Shown: positions 52,959 through 63,139 of the stretch, piece after piece | Layout: the number at the start of each line of letters is the position of its first letter | Position numbering within the stretch: the stretch's first letter is position 1 | Assembly (NCBI RefSeq): GCF_000231445.1 | Contig: NZ_AGFR01000010.1 | Location: 1 to 64,000 of the forward strand | Length of the DNA stretch: 64,000 nucleotides | From: Commensalibacter intestini A911 | GTDB taxonomy: Bacteria > Pseudomonadota > Alphaproteobacteria > Acetobacterales > Acetobacteraceae | Direction: 5' to 3' | Position numbers and translations under genes: made by a program | The notes under the pieces: generated by a model | The model's database searches: none | Seen by the model: the letters and a program-made list of their open reading frames with translations, nothing else | What the model was told of the DNA's origin: nothing

Positions 52959-53915
52959 TTAATTGTTCCCGGTTATAGCTTTTGCTTTGTCAAAGTCTTT
53001 TTTCGTATTGTTTTTGATTTTTTCAATATCACCTCTAGGGCTCATAGCACATTTTCGCCAGTTTTTATCTTTATCATGTTGATCAACATCACCACTTCCC
53101 CAGCACCAGCCTTTGGCTTTCATTTGCTTAAGAAGTTGATTGCGTTTCATGCAAATATTATATCTTGTTTTATTTGATGTAGCGGTGCTACCCATAGATA
53201 TACATTGTTTTACGTAATAGTTCGCTTCTTGATAAAGAGGGAAAATTTCAGGAGACATACCGTCTAAAGGTACAAAGGTATCATCTTCTATGACATTAAC
53301 TGCGAGAGGTTTGGGAGCAATTAGATTATTTTGACGAATAAGTCGTATAAAGTCTTCCATAGTAGAATGTAAACCATTTGTACTAATAGGAATAGAATGC
53401 AGGACAGAAAGATTCAATATCATGGGTGTTTCGTCTTGTAAGGCAGAAACAAGTTTATCAATATTTTGTGTATAGACAGCAGTTGAAAATTGAACCCATC
53501 CTTTGTAATCACTTACTTTATTTAAAGTTACAGAAACATTTTTGATGTTCCAAGTAATGAAGGGCAGTTTATAATCTCTATTTTCTTTTTTCTTTGCAAT
53601 CACATCAAGAGTAATCATATTTTGTGATGGTGTGATGTAGAGTTTTAAAGAGGAGTTAGGTTGTTGCCATAAAAGGCTTGCATAAGGTTGGCCTGAAATA
53701 ATGCTCCAATTTCCATAAGCATTCGTATGTTGCACTGTATAATTGTTATCCTCTTGCAACAACGTAGGTACAGGAAAAGATAATGGAGATTGTGTGGCTG
53801 ATTTTACAGATGGTTGTGCCATGACTAAATGAGAAGTGAGTAAACCAATACTCATTGCCGCGGGAAAAGCCCAGAAAAATGATTTTGTACGCATTTTATA
53901 CCTTGATTTCATCAA
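52959..53915 (-). CDS. Exported protein of unknown function, paralogue B
   Basis: 318 residues with a signal peptide (cleavage near VMA-Q, about residue 34). The first two-thirds (NAYGNWSIISGQPYASLLWQ and on) resemble paralogue A. The last third adds a Lys- and Cys-bearing segment (CISMGSTATSNKTRYNICMKRNQLLKQMKAKGWCWG) that A lacks. The two are 45 bases apart and probably cotranscribed. Function unknown; periplasmic. Confidence 0.6.
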   Translation of the reverse strand: MMKSRYKMRTKSFFWAFPAAMSIGLLTSHLVMAQPSVKSATQSPLSFPVPTLLQEDNNYTVQHTNAYGNWSIISGQPYASLLWQQPNSSLKLYITPSQNMITLDVIAKKKENRDYKLPFITWNIKNVSVTLNKVSDYKGWVQFSTAVYTQNIDKLVSALQDETPMILNLSVLHSIPISTNGLHSTMEDFIRLIRQNNLIAPKPLAVNVIEDDTFVPLDGMSPEIFPLYQEANYYVKQCISMGSTATSNKTRYNICMKRNQLLKQMKAKGWCWGSGDVDQHDKDKNWRKCAMSPRGDIEKIKNNTKKDFDKAKAITGNN

Positions 53916-54213
53916 AACGTCTTATAATACGAAAAGATAACAAGAAAGCAAAGGTGTTTTCTGCCTTTTATTATCTTTTTAATTGTTTATATTGATTTAT
54001 AGTTATATAGAGTTTTCAATGTATGTTTTTTTACAGTTAATATTTGAAAATTTTTAAAATAAATTTATATATAAAAATGATTATAAATGTTTTGATTATT
54101 ATATCTTTTGCTTTATAAGATACCTTAATAAATTTAACTAATCTAATTAGTTAGGTTGTAAATGTTTCAAGGTATTAATAATTTGGACTTTTTATTTATA
54201 GGATTAGTCTTTG

Positions 54214-55329
54214 ATGGTAGATGAAAATGCTTTGCGGGTGTTGGTAACAGAGTGTCCAGTTGCTGAAGGGTTATTTAATCAGCACGGTTGTCATGATGTC
54301 ATGACGGCTTTTAATATTGCGAATCATCTGCATATGCATAGCTTTTTTAAAGAAGCAGCAGCCTTTTATCAAGAGGCAATTTCTTATCGTCTTAGTGATC
54401 CTGAAGGTCATCCAAGAGAAGAAATTTTATTGCAAGTTAAACTCTTATGTTTAATAAAAGGGGCTCAAGAGCTGGCAATAGAAGATCTCAATCGTTTAAA
54501 AGAATTATCTGAACCTTTATTTAATTATATTACTGTAGTGCAACAATATAACCAAGGGGAACATTCCATACTGGAAGCGTTTCAAAAGATTGGTTGTAGT
54601 TATGAACTTTTTCACACAGGTGAAGAAATTGATGCGATTTGCTTAAAATTAATTTATAATGGTTTAAATCAAGGTAATTTCCCCAATAAAATACGTAGAA
54701 CAGAAATTCCTAGAAAGCTGTTTTTTTATTGGGATGAAAATACTCCTCAAGATGTTCTTGAAAATCTTGAATTCCATCAACAAAATTTTCCTAAATACTC
54801 TATTGATGTGTTTAATAAAGACAAAGCAGTAGAGTGGCTCTATAAGTATTATGGAAAAGAAGCAAAAAATATTTTCTTAAAGTCACGCCATCCAGCAGAA
54901 GCTGCTGATATTTTACGAGTGCATGTGATTAATTCATGTGGTGGTTTTTGGGTTGACGCAGATCTTAAAATCGTTTCAGAGGATGTTTTAGAAAAATATA
55001 TTCCTAGAAATTATGACAATGTGTTGTTGTTAACGGATGGATATTTCATTCATAATGATTTTTTTGCAGCAACGGCAAATAATGTAATTTTAATGGATTG
55101 TTTATTGTCTATTTATCGTAATTGTTATGAGTATGAACAATTATTTATTTCTTATAAAACGGGGCCAGGTGTGTTTATGCGTGCTATTAATCGTGCCTAC
55201 TATCGATGTGTAGAAGGTGTAACTAAAGAGTTTCCTTCTCTAAAATTAATGGATCAAAAAATGTTTGATGAAGTAACAGAACAGTATCCTGTAAGTTATA
55301 AACAACGTGGAACGTGGACCGTTGCATAA
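54214..55329 (+). CDS. GT32-like glycosyltransferase, first of a pair
   Basis: 371 residues from ATG 54214, which follows an AGGAT site; the frame's TTG one codon earlier is less likely. An N-terminal helical, TPR-like region (about 1-155) precedes the transferase domain: PRKLFFYWDENTPQ, RHPAEAADILRVHVINSCGGFWVDADLKI with the DxD motif, and YKTGPGVFMRAINRAYY. Proteins of this kind move sugars onto capsule, O-antigen or protein acceptors. It is followed by a close paralogue. Confidence 0.82.
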   Translation: MVDENALRVLVTECPVAEGLFNQHGCHDVMTAFNIANHLHMHSFFKEAAAFYQEAISYRLSDPEGHPREEILLQVKLLCLIKGAQELAIEDLNRLKELSEPLFNYITVVQQYNQGEHSILEAFQKIGCSYELFHTGEEIDAICLKLIYNGLNQGNFPNKIRRTEIPRKLFFYWDENTPQDVLENLEFHQQNFPKYSIDVFNKDKAVEWLYKYYGKEAKNIFLKSRHPAEAADILRVHVINSCGGFWVDADLKIVSEDVLEKYIPRNYDNVLLLTDGYFIHNDFFAATANNVILMDCLLSIYRNCYEYEQLFISYKTGPGVFMRAINRAYYRCVEGVTKEFPSLKLMDQKMFDEVTEQYPVSYKQRGTWTVA

Positions 55330-55428
55330 GATTAAGATATTGATTTCTAGAAAAAAGGGTGTTTTGTAGTTTATTATTGCAAAAAGTTGTTAAAGTTAGG
55401 TCGTTATATAGTTTTAGGTAGAAAAAAT

Positions 55429-56565
55429 ATGGAAGAAGAGCAAAACGTAGATTATACAGATATGTTGTCTATATGCCCACAGGCATTAGAAGTATATCAA
55501 CAGAGAGGGTTAAATGATGTTATTGCAGCTTATGATATTGGAAATATTTTAAGCACTAATCATTTTTACGCAGAAGCTGCATTTCTTTTTAAATTGGCTT
55601 TTAATATGCATTCAAAAAGCCCATCAGAATATCCGCTATGTCATATTCTGTGGATGATTAGAATGGTTGCCCTTTTAAAAGGAAACTTTCCTATTAAAGA
55701 TGAAGAACTAGAACAATTAAAAGGTCTTAGTTTGCCTTTCTATAATTATATTGTGGGTTGGAAACAATATAAAGAAAATAAAGACGCTTTTTCGGCACTT
55801 TCAGTAATGCAAAATTGTTATGAAGAATTTCCAACAGGAGAAGAAGCAGATCGTACTTATATTTCTATTATGATGGATCTTTTTAATACAGATAGTAAGT
55901 TGTCTGTGGAAGGAAGATCTTATAGTACAGGAATGCAAGCGACTATTCCTAATAATCTATTCATGTATTGGGATCAAAACCCTCCTCCTGAGATTGTAGA
56001 GAATTTCGAATATCATCAACGATTAGGACATTTTAATTTAAAGATATTTAATAAAGCAGAAGCATCAGATTGGCTTTATCAACAGTATGGTGTAGAAGCT
56101 CGTCATCTGTTTTTATCAGCGCGCCATCCAGCAGAAGCAGCAGATTTTTTAAGAGTTCATGTTATCAATCATTATGGTGGTTGGTGGTTAGATGCAGATA
56201 TTCGTATTAAATCAATTGATCAATTTTATTCTGTTATTCCAATGGTTTATGATCATGTCTTTTTATTAACTGATAATTATGTTGTGCATAATGACTTTTT
56301 TGGTTCTATCCCCAATAGTCCTATTTTGAACGAATGTATTCGTACTTTATATCATAATTGTTATGTTAATCGTGATATGTTTATTGCTTATAAGACAGGC
56401 CCTGGTATTTTTAATCGTGGAATTAATAGAACTTTATATCATTGTTTAAAAGGTGAAGGAAAAAGACCTTCGTTTATTATGCTAGATTATAATCAATTTT
56501 GGGATGTAATTGACGATTTTGAGACGCCTTATAAAACGGCAAGTCAACATTGGATGGCATCTTAA
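55429..56565 (+). CDS. GT32-like glycosyltransferase, second of a pair
   Basis: 378 residues from ATG 55429 (AGGTAG upstream), which lines up with the first copy; the frame opens 14 codons earlier at a TTG. The same order is present: TPR-like N-terminus, then PNNLFMYWDQNPPPE, RHPAEAADFLRVHVINHYGGWWLDADIRIKS (DxD) and YKTGPGIFNRGINRTLY. The pair arose by tandem duplication and has diverged. A strong terminator follows. Confidence 0.83.
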   Translation: MEEEQNVDYTDMLSICPQALEVYQQRGLNDVIAAYDIGNILSTNHFYAEAAFLFKLAFNMHSKSPSEYPLCHILWMIRMVALLKGNFPIKDEELEQLKGLSLPFYNYIVGWKQYKENKDAFSALSVMQNCYEEFPTGEEADRTYISIMMDLFNTDSKLSVEGRSYSTGMQATIPNNLFMYWDQNPPPEIVENFEYHQRLGHFNLKIFNKAEASDWLYQQYGVEARHLFLSARHPAEAADFLRVHVINHYGGWWLDADIRIKSIDQFYSVIPMVYDHVFLLTDNYVVHNDFFGSIPNSPILNECIRTLYHNCYVNRDMFIAYKTGPGIFNRGINRTLYHCLKGEGKRPSFIMLDYNQFWDVIDDFETPYKTASQHWMAS

Positions 56566-56570
56566 TTAAT

Positions 56571-56602
56571 AAAAAAAGCGCTGTAATTACAGCGCTTTTT
56601 TT
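56571..56602. terminator. Bidirectional terminator
   Basis: A perfect 32-base palindrome, seven A, the GCGCTGTAA stem and its complement, and seven T. It ends both the GT32-like pair and the convergent xthA. Confidence 0.93.
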
Positions 56603-56606
56603 ATAT

Positions 56607-57374
56607 TTAAAACTCTATAATTACTGGCACATGATCAGAAGGTTGCTCTTTATCTCTTTCGCCTTTATCAATGACAAAGCTGGTTAAATGTTCTGCAACT
56701 CTTGGCGAGAGTAATGCGTGATCGATGCGTAACCCTGCGTTACGTTGCCAAGCCCCTCTGGTATAATCCCAAAAGGTATATAAAGTTTCGGTGGGGTATA
56801 AAGCACGTAAAGCATCTGTCATGCCAAGCCATAATAAACGATAAAAACCATTTCGACTTTCAGGGCGCAGTAACGCGTCATCTGAAGATAATGTTTGAGG
56901 GGCATAATCTTGATCAGTTGGACAGATATTAAAATCTCCAGCAAAGATACAATCTTGTTTGTTTTTTAATAATGTATCTGCACGTTTTACTAAAGCATCA
57001 ATAAAATGTAGCTTTCTTTGGAAACCTTCTTCACCGCCAGAATTCCCATTGGGTAAATACAGGTTACATAAAGTAACACCTTGGCTTTCAATTTCAAGGT
57101 AACGTGCTTGAGGTTCTTCTTCGTCTAAGTCTGGTAATACAGTATGATTGAGTTGATAGGGATGACGGCTTAAAATTGCTACGCCGTTATAAGCTTTTTG
57201 CCCATTTACTATGACTTGATATCCCATTTCCTCAAAGATTTCTTTTGGAAATTGCTCATTTTGGCATTTGATTTCTTGTAAGAATAACCAGTCAGGTTGT
57301 TCTTTGGTTAACCATTGTTGCACATGGGTGTGGCGTTGTCGGATAGAGTTAATATTCCAGCTGGCAAGTTTCAT
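56607..57374 (-). CDS. xthA: Exodeoxyribonuclease III
   Basis: 255 residues. KLASWNINSIRQR at the N-terminus, WLFLQEIKCQ (metal Glu), NLYLPNGN, FAGDFNICPTDQD and the closing SDHVPVI with catalytic Asp-His. It cuts at abasic sites and trims 3' ends in base excision repair. It points towards the GT32-like pair, with a shared terminator. Confidence 0.94.
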   Translation of the reverse strand: MKLASWNINSIRQRHTHVQQWLTKEQPDWLFLQEIKCQNEQFPKEIFEEMGYQVIVNGQKAYNGVAILSRHPYQLNHTVLPDLDEEEPQARYLEIESQGVTLCNLYLPNGNSGGEEGFQRKLHFIDALVKRADTLLKNKQDCIFAGDFNICPTDQDYAPQTLSSDDALLRPESRNGFYRLLWLGMTDALRALYPTETLYTFWDYTRGAWQRNAGLRIDHALLSPRVAEHLTSFVIDKGERDKEQPSDHVPVIIEF

Positions 57375-57513
57375 AACATAGACCTAAAATGACGTATAGA
57401 GTTGATTTCATCAGATGAATACAGTTTACTGGTTATTCAATGATCATATCGTGTTTATTTTATGATAAGAGCAGCGATATGGGCAAATCATTTCATAGCA
57501 AAGAGTGAAAAAG

Positions 57514-58692
57514 ATGGATTTAGCGATTTATGCGGTGCAAGAGGCAACAGCCAGGGGACGTGTCTATCCAGAGGCTGAATCCTCATCGGGGCGTAATCCT
57601 TGGCAAAGAGATAGAGATCGTGTCATTCACTCAACGGCATTTCGTGTATTGCAATATAAGACACAGGTGTTTGTTAATCATGAAGGAGATTTCTTTCGTA
57701 CGCGTTTAACGCATTCTTTGGAAGTGGCACAAATTGCACGTTCGATTGCGAGATCACTACGGTTAAACGAAGATTTGACAGAATGTTTAGCGTTGGCACA
57801 TGACCTTGGACATCCTCCATTTGGACATGCCGGTGAAGATGCATTGCAAGAGGGAATGAAAGATTACAACGGCTTTTGCCATAATGATCAATCTTTACGA
57901 CAAGTCACTCGGCTGGAGCAGCGTTATGTTGAGTTTGATGGATTGAATTTGACGTGGGAAAGTTTGGAAGGATTAGCCAAACATAATGGCCCTGTTGCTA
58001 ATCCAGACCCTTATTTAAAAGCGTATGATCAATTTTATCCGATGGAGTTGTCCAGCTATGCGTCTACAGAAGCTCAAATTGCTTCTATATCGGATGATAT
58101 TGCCTATCATAGTCATGATCTTGATGATGGATTACGGGCAGGATTATTACAATTTGATGATTTAAAAGATCTTCCGATTGTTGGTGAAGCGTTATATGAA
58201 GCACGAAAAGTGATGCAAGAGAGTTCTGTATCTGAGCATCGAAGCAATCGGTTGCGTCATGAGATGAATAGGCGAGTGATTGATGTCTTGGTAAGCGATT
58301 TAAAGAAACAAACGTTATTAAATATACAAGAATTACAGCCTAAAAATGCAGATGATATTCGGTATGCACAAACAGGTATTGTGCAGTTTAGTTCTGAGGT
58401 TGGGCATGCTAATCAAATGATTCGTCAGTTCTTATATAAAAATCTGTATCATCATTGGCGTGTGAATCGTATGAGTCGTAAAGGGCGGATGTTGGTTCAA
58501 GAGCTTTTTGAGATTTTATCAACAAATACAGATTTACTTCCTAAGGAGTGGCAAGTCCGTCTTGAAAAAGCGCAAGAAAAAAAGAAAAAATCAGGTGCAA
58601 TGCGTGTCGTTGCAGATTATATTGCTGGCATGACAGACCGTTATGCGATGGAAGAATATCAACGCTTAACCGATTTAGCGATTTCTACGTAA
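57514..58692 (+). CDS. dgt: dGTPase-like HD-domain nucleotide triphosphohydrolase
   Basis: 392 residues from ATG 57514; a GTG three codons earlier is in frame. Family motifs: GRNPWQRDRDRVIHSTAFRVLQYKTQVF, RTRLTHSLEVAQIARSIARSLRLN (HD metal His) and CLALAHDLGHPPFGHAGEDAL (HD). It removes triphosphate from dNTPs, acting on dGTP in the best known case. It leads the run dgt-argS-SPOR-scpA-scpB found together in related genomes. Confidence 0.93.
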   Translation: MDLAIYAVQEATARGRVYPEAESSSGRNPWQRDRDRVIHSTAFRVLQYKTQVFVNHEGDFFRTRLTHSLEVAQIARSIARSLRLNEDLTECLALAHDLGHPPFGHAGEDALQEGMKDYNGFCHNDQSLRQVTRLEQRYVEFDGLNLTWESLEGLAKHNGPVANPDPYLKAYDQFYPMELSSYASTEAQIASISDDIAYHSHDLDDGLRAGLLQFDDLKDLPIVGEALYEARKVMQESSVSEHRSNRLRHEMNRRVIDVLVSDLKKQTLLNIQELQPKNADDIRYAQTGIVQFSSEVGHANQMIRQFLYKNLYHHWRVNRMSRKGRMLVQELFEILSTNTDLLPKEWQVRLEKAQEKKKKSGAMRVVADYIAGMTDRYAMEEYQRLTDLAIST

Positions 58693-58794
58693 GATTTTTA
58701 TTGGATAAAGTAAAAGATAGAATGGCTTTTTTGGTAAGGGTTAGGTAAATAGGATAAGATAGATTCCTTAGCTTTTGAGAAAGATAGTTTTTAT

Positions 58795-60597
58795 ATGATT
58801 GATCATAATCTGTACGTTTTCTTCCGCGAATATGTTTTGGAAGCCCTGCGGCAGACCGTGCCTGACTTACCAGAAGTCTTGTTGGAGCGGGTTGAGCTAA
58901 CGCCAACCAAAGATCCTACACATGGCGATATGGCTACGAATGCGGCGTTGATTATTGCCAAAGCAGTAAAACGTCGCCCTCAAGAGCTGGCACAAGAATT
59001 AGCAGATTATCTGAAAAAAATTGATGGTATAGAAAATGCTGAGCCGGCTGGGCCCGGCTTTGTGAATCTAAAAATTTCTGCTTCTGTTTTTCAAAGGCTT
59101 ATTTCAGTAATCTTGGCAACTGGAGAGGCCTTCGGTGCCAGTAAGATTGGTCAAGGCACAGTAGTTAATGTAGAATATGTTTCTGCGAACCCAACGGGGC
59201 CAATGCATGTTGGACATTGTCGAGGTGCTGTTGTTGGTGATGTTTTAGCTAACTTAATGACCAAAGCAGGCTTTGATGTTACTAAGGAATATTATATTAA
59301 TGATGCGGGCACTCAAGTTGTTGCCTTAGCATGGGCAGCGTATTGGCGTTATTTACAAGCATTAGGTCAAGATATTTCCGCAGAAGCGTTTGAAGAAAAA
59401 TTTCAGCCTTATATGGCGAGCGGCTTACAATATCAAGGGGATTACCTGGTTCCTGTCGGTGAGTTGTTGGCTAAAGAGCATGGGGAAACTTTATTAGAGG
59501 GCACCGATGCACAGCCTATTCCTGCTTGGTTTGATATTGTTAGAGAATGCGTTTTAAAAGAAATGATGGCCAGTATCCGTACAGATTTGGATGCGTTAGG
59601 GGTTCATCAAGATGTATTTGTTTCTGAGCTTTCTATTTTAAATTCTGGAAAAGCAGAGAGTGCTTTAAAGCTTTTACAAGATAAAGGTTTGCTTTACACA
59701 GGTGTGTTAGAGCCCCCTAAAGGCAAGGTGATTGAAGATTGGGAACAACGCCCCCAAACTTTGTTTAAATCGACAGAATATGGCGATGATGTTGATCGCC
59801 CTTTGCGTAAGTCCGATGGTACAGCGACTTATTTTGCGAATGATATTGGGTATCATTATGACAAAGTAGAACGTGGCGCAAAAATCCTTATTGATATTTT
59901 AGGCGCAGATCACGGTGGCTATGTGTCACGTATGCGTGCCGCAATTAAAGCATTAACGGCTCAAGATCCTGTTGATTTCGAGGTTGTACTGTGTCAAATC
60001 GTACGCGTTGTGCGGAATGGCGAAGTTGTGAAAATGTCAAAGCGTGCGGGAACGTTCATTACGTTACGTGATTTGATTGATGAAGTTGGTAAAGATGCTG
60101 TGCGTTTTACGATGCTTACTCGTAAATCTGATGCACAAATGAATTTTGACCTAGAACAAGTGATTGCACAAACACGCGATAATCCTGTATTTTATGTGCA
60201 ATATGCACATGCACGTTGTCGTTCTGTGTTACGTTCTGCAGTTCAAGCAATGGGTACTGATGCAATCAAACCAGTGGTGCTTGCAAAACAAGCATTAACA
60301 ACATTAAAAAGTGATGCAGAACTTGCTTTGATGCGTCGTTTAGGTCAATGGCCACGTATTGTTGAGAGTGCAGCTTTGGTCAGAGAACCACATCGTATCG
60401 CATATTATTTAATGGAAGTTGCTGCAGATTTTCATGCATTGTGGAATGCAGGGCGTGATGATGCAACACTTCGTTTTATCCAAGAAGAAGATAGTTCAGG
60501 AACGATGGCAAGATTAGCGTTGGTAGAAGCCACAGCATGTGTTATTCGTTCTGCAATGAAGATTTTAGGTGTTGAACCAGTAGAGGAAATGAGATGA
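58795..60597 (+). CDS. argS: Arginyl-tRNA synthetase
   Basis: 600 residues. Class I signature NPTGPMHVGHCRGAVVGD (HIGH as HVGH) and KMSKRAGTF (KMSKS-type), with the C-terminal DALR domain. Charges tRNA-Arg in the cytoplasm. Its stop overlaps the start of the SPOR gene by four bases, so translation is coupled. Confidence 0.97.
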   Translation: MIDHNLYVFFREYVLEALRQTVPDLPEVLLERVELTPTKDPTHGDMATNAALIIAKAVKRRPQELAQELADYLKKIDGIENAEPAGPGFVNLKISASVFQRLISVILATGEAFGASKIGQGTVVNVEYVSANPTGPMHVGHCRGAVVGDVLANLMTKAGFDVTKEYYINDAGTQVVALAWAAYWRYLQALGQDISAEAFEEKFQPYMASGLQYQGDYLVPVGELLAKEHGETLLEGTDAQPIPAWFDIVRECVLKEMMASIRTDLDALGVHQDVFVSELSILNSGKAESALKLLQDKGLLYTGVLEPPKGKVIEDWEQRPQTLFKSTEYGDDVDRPLRKSDGTATYFANDIGYHYDKVERGAKILIDILGADHGGYVSRMRAAIKALTAQDPVDFEVVLCQIVRVVRNGEVVKMSKRAGTFITLRDLIDEVGKDAVRFTMLTRKSDAQMNFDLEQVIAQTRDNPVFYVQYAHARCRSVLRSAVQAMGTDAIKPVVLAKQALTTLKSDAELALMRRLGQWPRIVESAALVREPHRIAYYLMEVAADFHALWNAGRDDATLRFIQEEDSSGTMARLALVEATACVIRSAMKILGVEPVEEMR

Positions 60598-61613
60598 TAG
60601 ATCCAAATTCACAAGACCCTTCAAAAAGAAAGTCATTTTTTGATGAAGATTCTATGGATGATGGCGGAAACGGGCATCCACCTCATCCTGAACAACGTGT
60701 TTATAATGATCGCGAACGGATGGCATCTCGCTATCATGATGATGAAGATGAAGATTATGGGGATCAAGATTATGACCGCAGAAAACCTTCACGCTTTGGA
60801 TTTATGAATTCTTTGGGTGGTGGCAATGGCGATGGTAGTTCAACGCGTAAATTAACATATGCTGCTGGTGGGATTGGTGCGTTACTCGTCGTCTTTATTG
60901 GTGGGTGGATGTTCTTCAGTTCATCAAATAGTGGAATTCCTGTTTTTGAACCTCCAACTGAAGTTGCAAAAGTAAAACCTGCAAATGCAGGAAATGTAGA
61001 AACGATTGGTATGGGTATTGGTGGAGATAATAGTCAAACACCTAATGGGCAACCAGGACTAGCTTCTGGGCCAGAGCAAGCAAATCCTCAAGGGTTAGCG
61101 GATCAGTTTAATAAACCAATTCCTCCTGTGACGCCCCCCTCTGTTACTCAAGGGAACGCTGGTGCTTCACCATCTTCCTCTACAACAATGCCGCCTTCTT
61201 CTATGGCGCCACCTGTTGCGTCAGAAACGAATAGTAATAGTGATGAAGAGCCAGTAGCACCAAAGCCAGTTGCTCATCCAAAGCATCAAGTAACATCTCA
61301 TGCAGCAGAAGCGAAAAAATCTGAGGCAAAAAAAGCTGTTAAAAAACCAGCAGCTCATCAAGCGTCCTCTGGTCACTTTGGCGTGCAATTGGCATCATTG
61401 AAGTCTAATGAAGCAGCTCAAAAACAATGGCAAGTCTTAAAGAAAAAAGCACCTGATGTTTTAGGAAAATACTCCCCATCTGTTCAAAAGGCAGAAGTGA
61501 ATGGAGCAGCCGTTTATCGTTTGCGTATCAAAGGATTAGCTTCAAAAGCACAAGTGAATACGCTTTGTAGCGAGTTGAAAGCAAAAGGCGTTGCTTGCAC
61601 TATTGCGTATTAA
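60594..61613 (+). CDS. SPOR-domain membrane protein
   Basis: 339 residues. An acidic cytoplasmic N-terminus (to about 80) is followed by one membrane helix (about 88-108: YAAGGIGALLVVFIGGWMFF), a long Pro/Ser/Lys-rich linker and a C-terminal SPOR domain (about 260-339: GHFGVQLASLKSNEAAQKQW...). SPOR domains bind denuded peptidoglycan at the division site. It lies between argS and scpA in the conserved order. Confidence 0.9.
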   Translation: MIDPNSQDPSKRKSFFDEDSMDDGGNGHPPHPEQRVYNDRERMASRYHDDEDEDYGDQDYDRRKPSRFGFMNSLGGGNGDGSSTRKLTYAAGGIGALLVVFIGGWMFFSSSNSGIPVFEPPTEVAKVKPANAGNVETIGMGIGGDNSQTPNGQPGLASGPEQANPQGLADQFNKPIPPVTPPSVTQGNAGASPSSSTTMPPSSMAPPVASETNSNSDEEPVAPKPVAHPKHQVTSHAAEAKKSEAKKAVKKPAAHQASSGHFGVQLASLKSNEAAQKQWQVLKKKAPDVLGKYSPSVQKAEVNGAAVYRLRIKGLASKAQVNTLCSELKAKGVACTIAY

Positions 61614-61629
61614 TAATTTTATATCGTAG

Positions 61630-62490
61630 ATGTCAGAATCTGTTGATATAGGAATTGAACAAGGGATTCAAGAAACTGAATCCTTTGTTGTGCATCTGGA
61701 GGGATTTGAAGGTCCTTTGGATTTATTGTTACAACTGGCGCGTACGCAAAAAGTTGATCTTGCACGAATTTCTATTTTACAACTTGTAGAGCAATATTTG
61801 GAAATTATTGAATCTGCACGTAAAATTCGTTTAGAGCTTGCCGCGGATTGGTTGGTAATGGCGGCATGGCTGGCATGGTTAAAGTCTTGTCTGTTACTTC
61901 CAGAAAAACCAACGGATGGTGAAGAAGGCGAACAAGCTGCTGATATTCTACAAGAACGTTTAGAAGAGCTTGAGCGGATTAATAAAGTTGCTCGATGGAT
62001 GAATGATTGTTCTTTATTAGGTAGTGAAGTGTTCACTCGAGGTTTTTACGAAAATCATACGGAAATTGATTCCTCTGGCGTTTTATTAGATATTTCTCGT
62101 TTTATGAATGCTTATGTCAGTGTTGCGCGTAGGAAGTCTAAAAAGAAATCTTGGCGTATTCGTTCTTTTAATTTTTGGACGGTTCGTGATGCTTTGTCAC
62201 GCTTAAAACGTCTATTGGGACAAAGTAAAGTGCCAGGTTGGCACGTGTTGGATGCTTTTTTGCCAAGTTATGAAGCTTTACAAGAGGCAGATATGACACC
62301 AGAGACGATCTCTCGTAAATTAAAAGCCGCATGGAGTGGCACTTTGTTGGCAGGGTTAGAATTAGCAAAAGATGGACAAATACAGTTAAATCAAAAAGAG
62401 CAGTTTGGTCGTATTCAGTTAAGAAAAACCGACGGAAATATGATGTCGGAACAAGAGGGAACAGATGAGCTTAATTCCAGCACAGTATAA
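61630..62490 (+). CDS. scpA: Segregation and condensation protein A
   Basis: 286 residues. FEGPLDLLLQLARTQKVDLARISILQLVEQYL and AADWLVMAAWLAWLKSCLLLP at the N-terminus are typical of ScpA kleisins. It joins the heads of SMC and works with ScpB in chromosome segregation. Its 3' end overlaps scpB by 26 bases. Confidence 0.95.
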   Translation: MSESVDIGIEQGIQETESFVVHLEGFEGPLDLLLQLARTQKVDLARISILQLVEQYLEIIESARKIRLELAADWLVMAAWLAWLKSCLLLPEKPTDGEEGEQAADILQERLEELERINKVARWMNDCSLLGSEVFTRGFYENHTEIDSSGVLLDISRFMNAYVSVARRKSKKKSWRIRSFNFWTVRDALSRLKRLLGQSKVPGWHVLDAFLPSYEALQEADMTPETISRKLKAAWSGTLLAGLELAKDGQIQLNQKEQFGRIQLRKTDGNMMSEQEGTDELNSSTV

Positions 62491-63037
62491 AGCAATTCTT
62501 GAGGCCTTTATTTTTTCTCAGGAAAATCCTGTGCCTGAAAAATTAATGATCGAGCTATTGGTTAAAAATAATGTTCCTTCAGAGAATATGACGGCATTGT
62601 CGAATGAATTGCAGTTAGTGTTAGAGCAGTTACAGCAAGATTATGTCAATAAAGGGATTCGGTTATGTCGAATTGCTGGTGGATGGCAATTTCGTACAGC
62701 TGAAGAATTCGCGCCGTATTTAGTGAAGGTGATTAATAAACCTAAACGATTATCTCGTGCAGCGATGGAGACTTTGGCGATTGTGGCATATCATCAACCT
62801 TGCACGCGTGCGGATATAGAGCGTATTCGTGGGGTCAGTTTGGGACAAAATGTGCTGGATAGCTTGTTGGAAAGTATTTTGATTAAACCTTGTGGGCATA
62901 AACAAGTTCCTGGTCGTCCGATATTATGGGGAACTACTCAAGAGTTTTTAGGCTATTTAGGATTGAATGAATTACGAGATTTACCAAAGCAAGAAGAGCT
63001 ATTTGCAGATATTCCGTATCAAACTTCGCAAGAATAA
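62465..63037 (+). CDS. scpB: Segregation and condensation protein B
   Basis: 190 residues. Two winged-helix domains: LEAFIFSQENPVPEKLM at the start and RLSRAAMETLAIVAYHQPCTRADIERIRGVSLGQNVL in the second, ending GRPILWGTTQEFLGYLGL. It pairs with ScpA and SMC. The 26-base overlap with scpA shows one transcript and coupled translation. Confidence 0.95.
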   Translation: MSLIPAQYKAILEAFIFSQENPVPEKLMIELLVKNNVPSENMTALSNELQLVLEQLQQDYVNKGIRLCRIAGGWQFRTAEEFAPYLVKVINKPKRLSRAAMETLAIVAYHQPCTRADIERIRGVSLGQNVLDSLLESILIKPCGHKQVPGRPILWGTTQEFLGYLGLNELRDLPKQEELFADIPYQTSQE

Positions 63038-63139
63038 TTGAATTTATCTGGATTTTCTGGCTAGAACCCGTATAGAAAAAAATATAATATAAATGTTTTC
63101 TTGGTATGGCTTTGAGGAATTGGAGGGGCAAAAAAAGTA

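Noticed and set aside
63038-63139. A hidden tatA before tatB
   Set aside because: The 102 bases are too short and hold no TatA-like helix; tatA must lie elsewhere.
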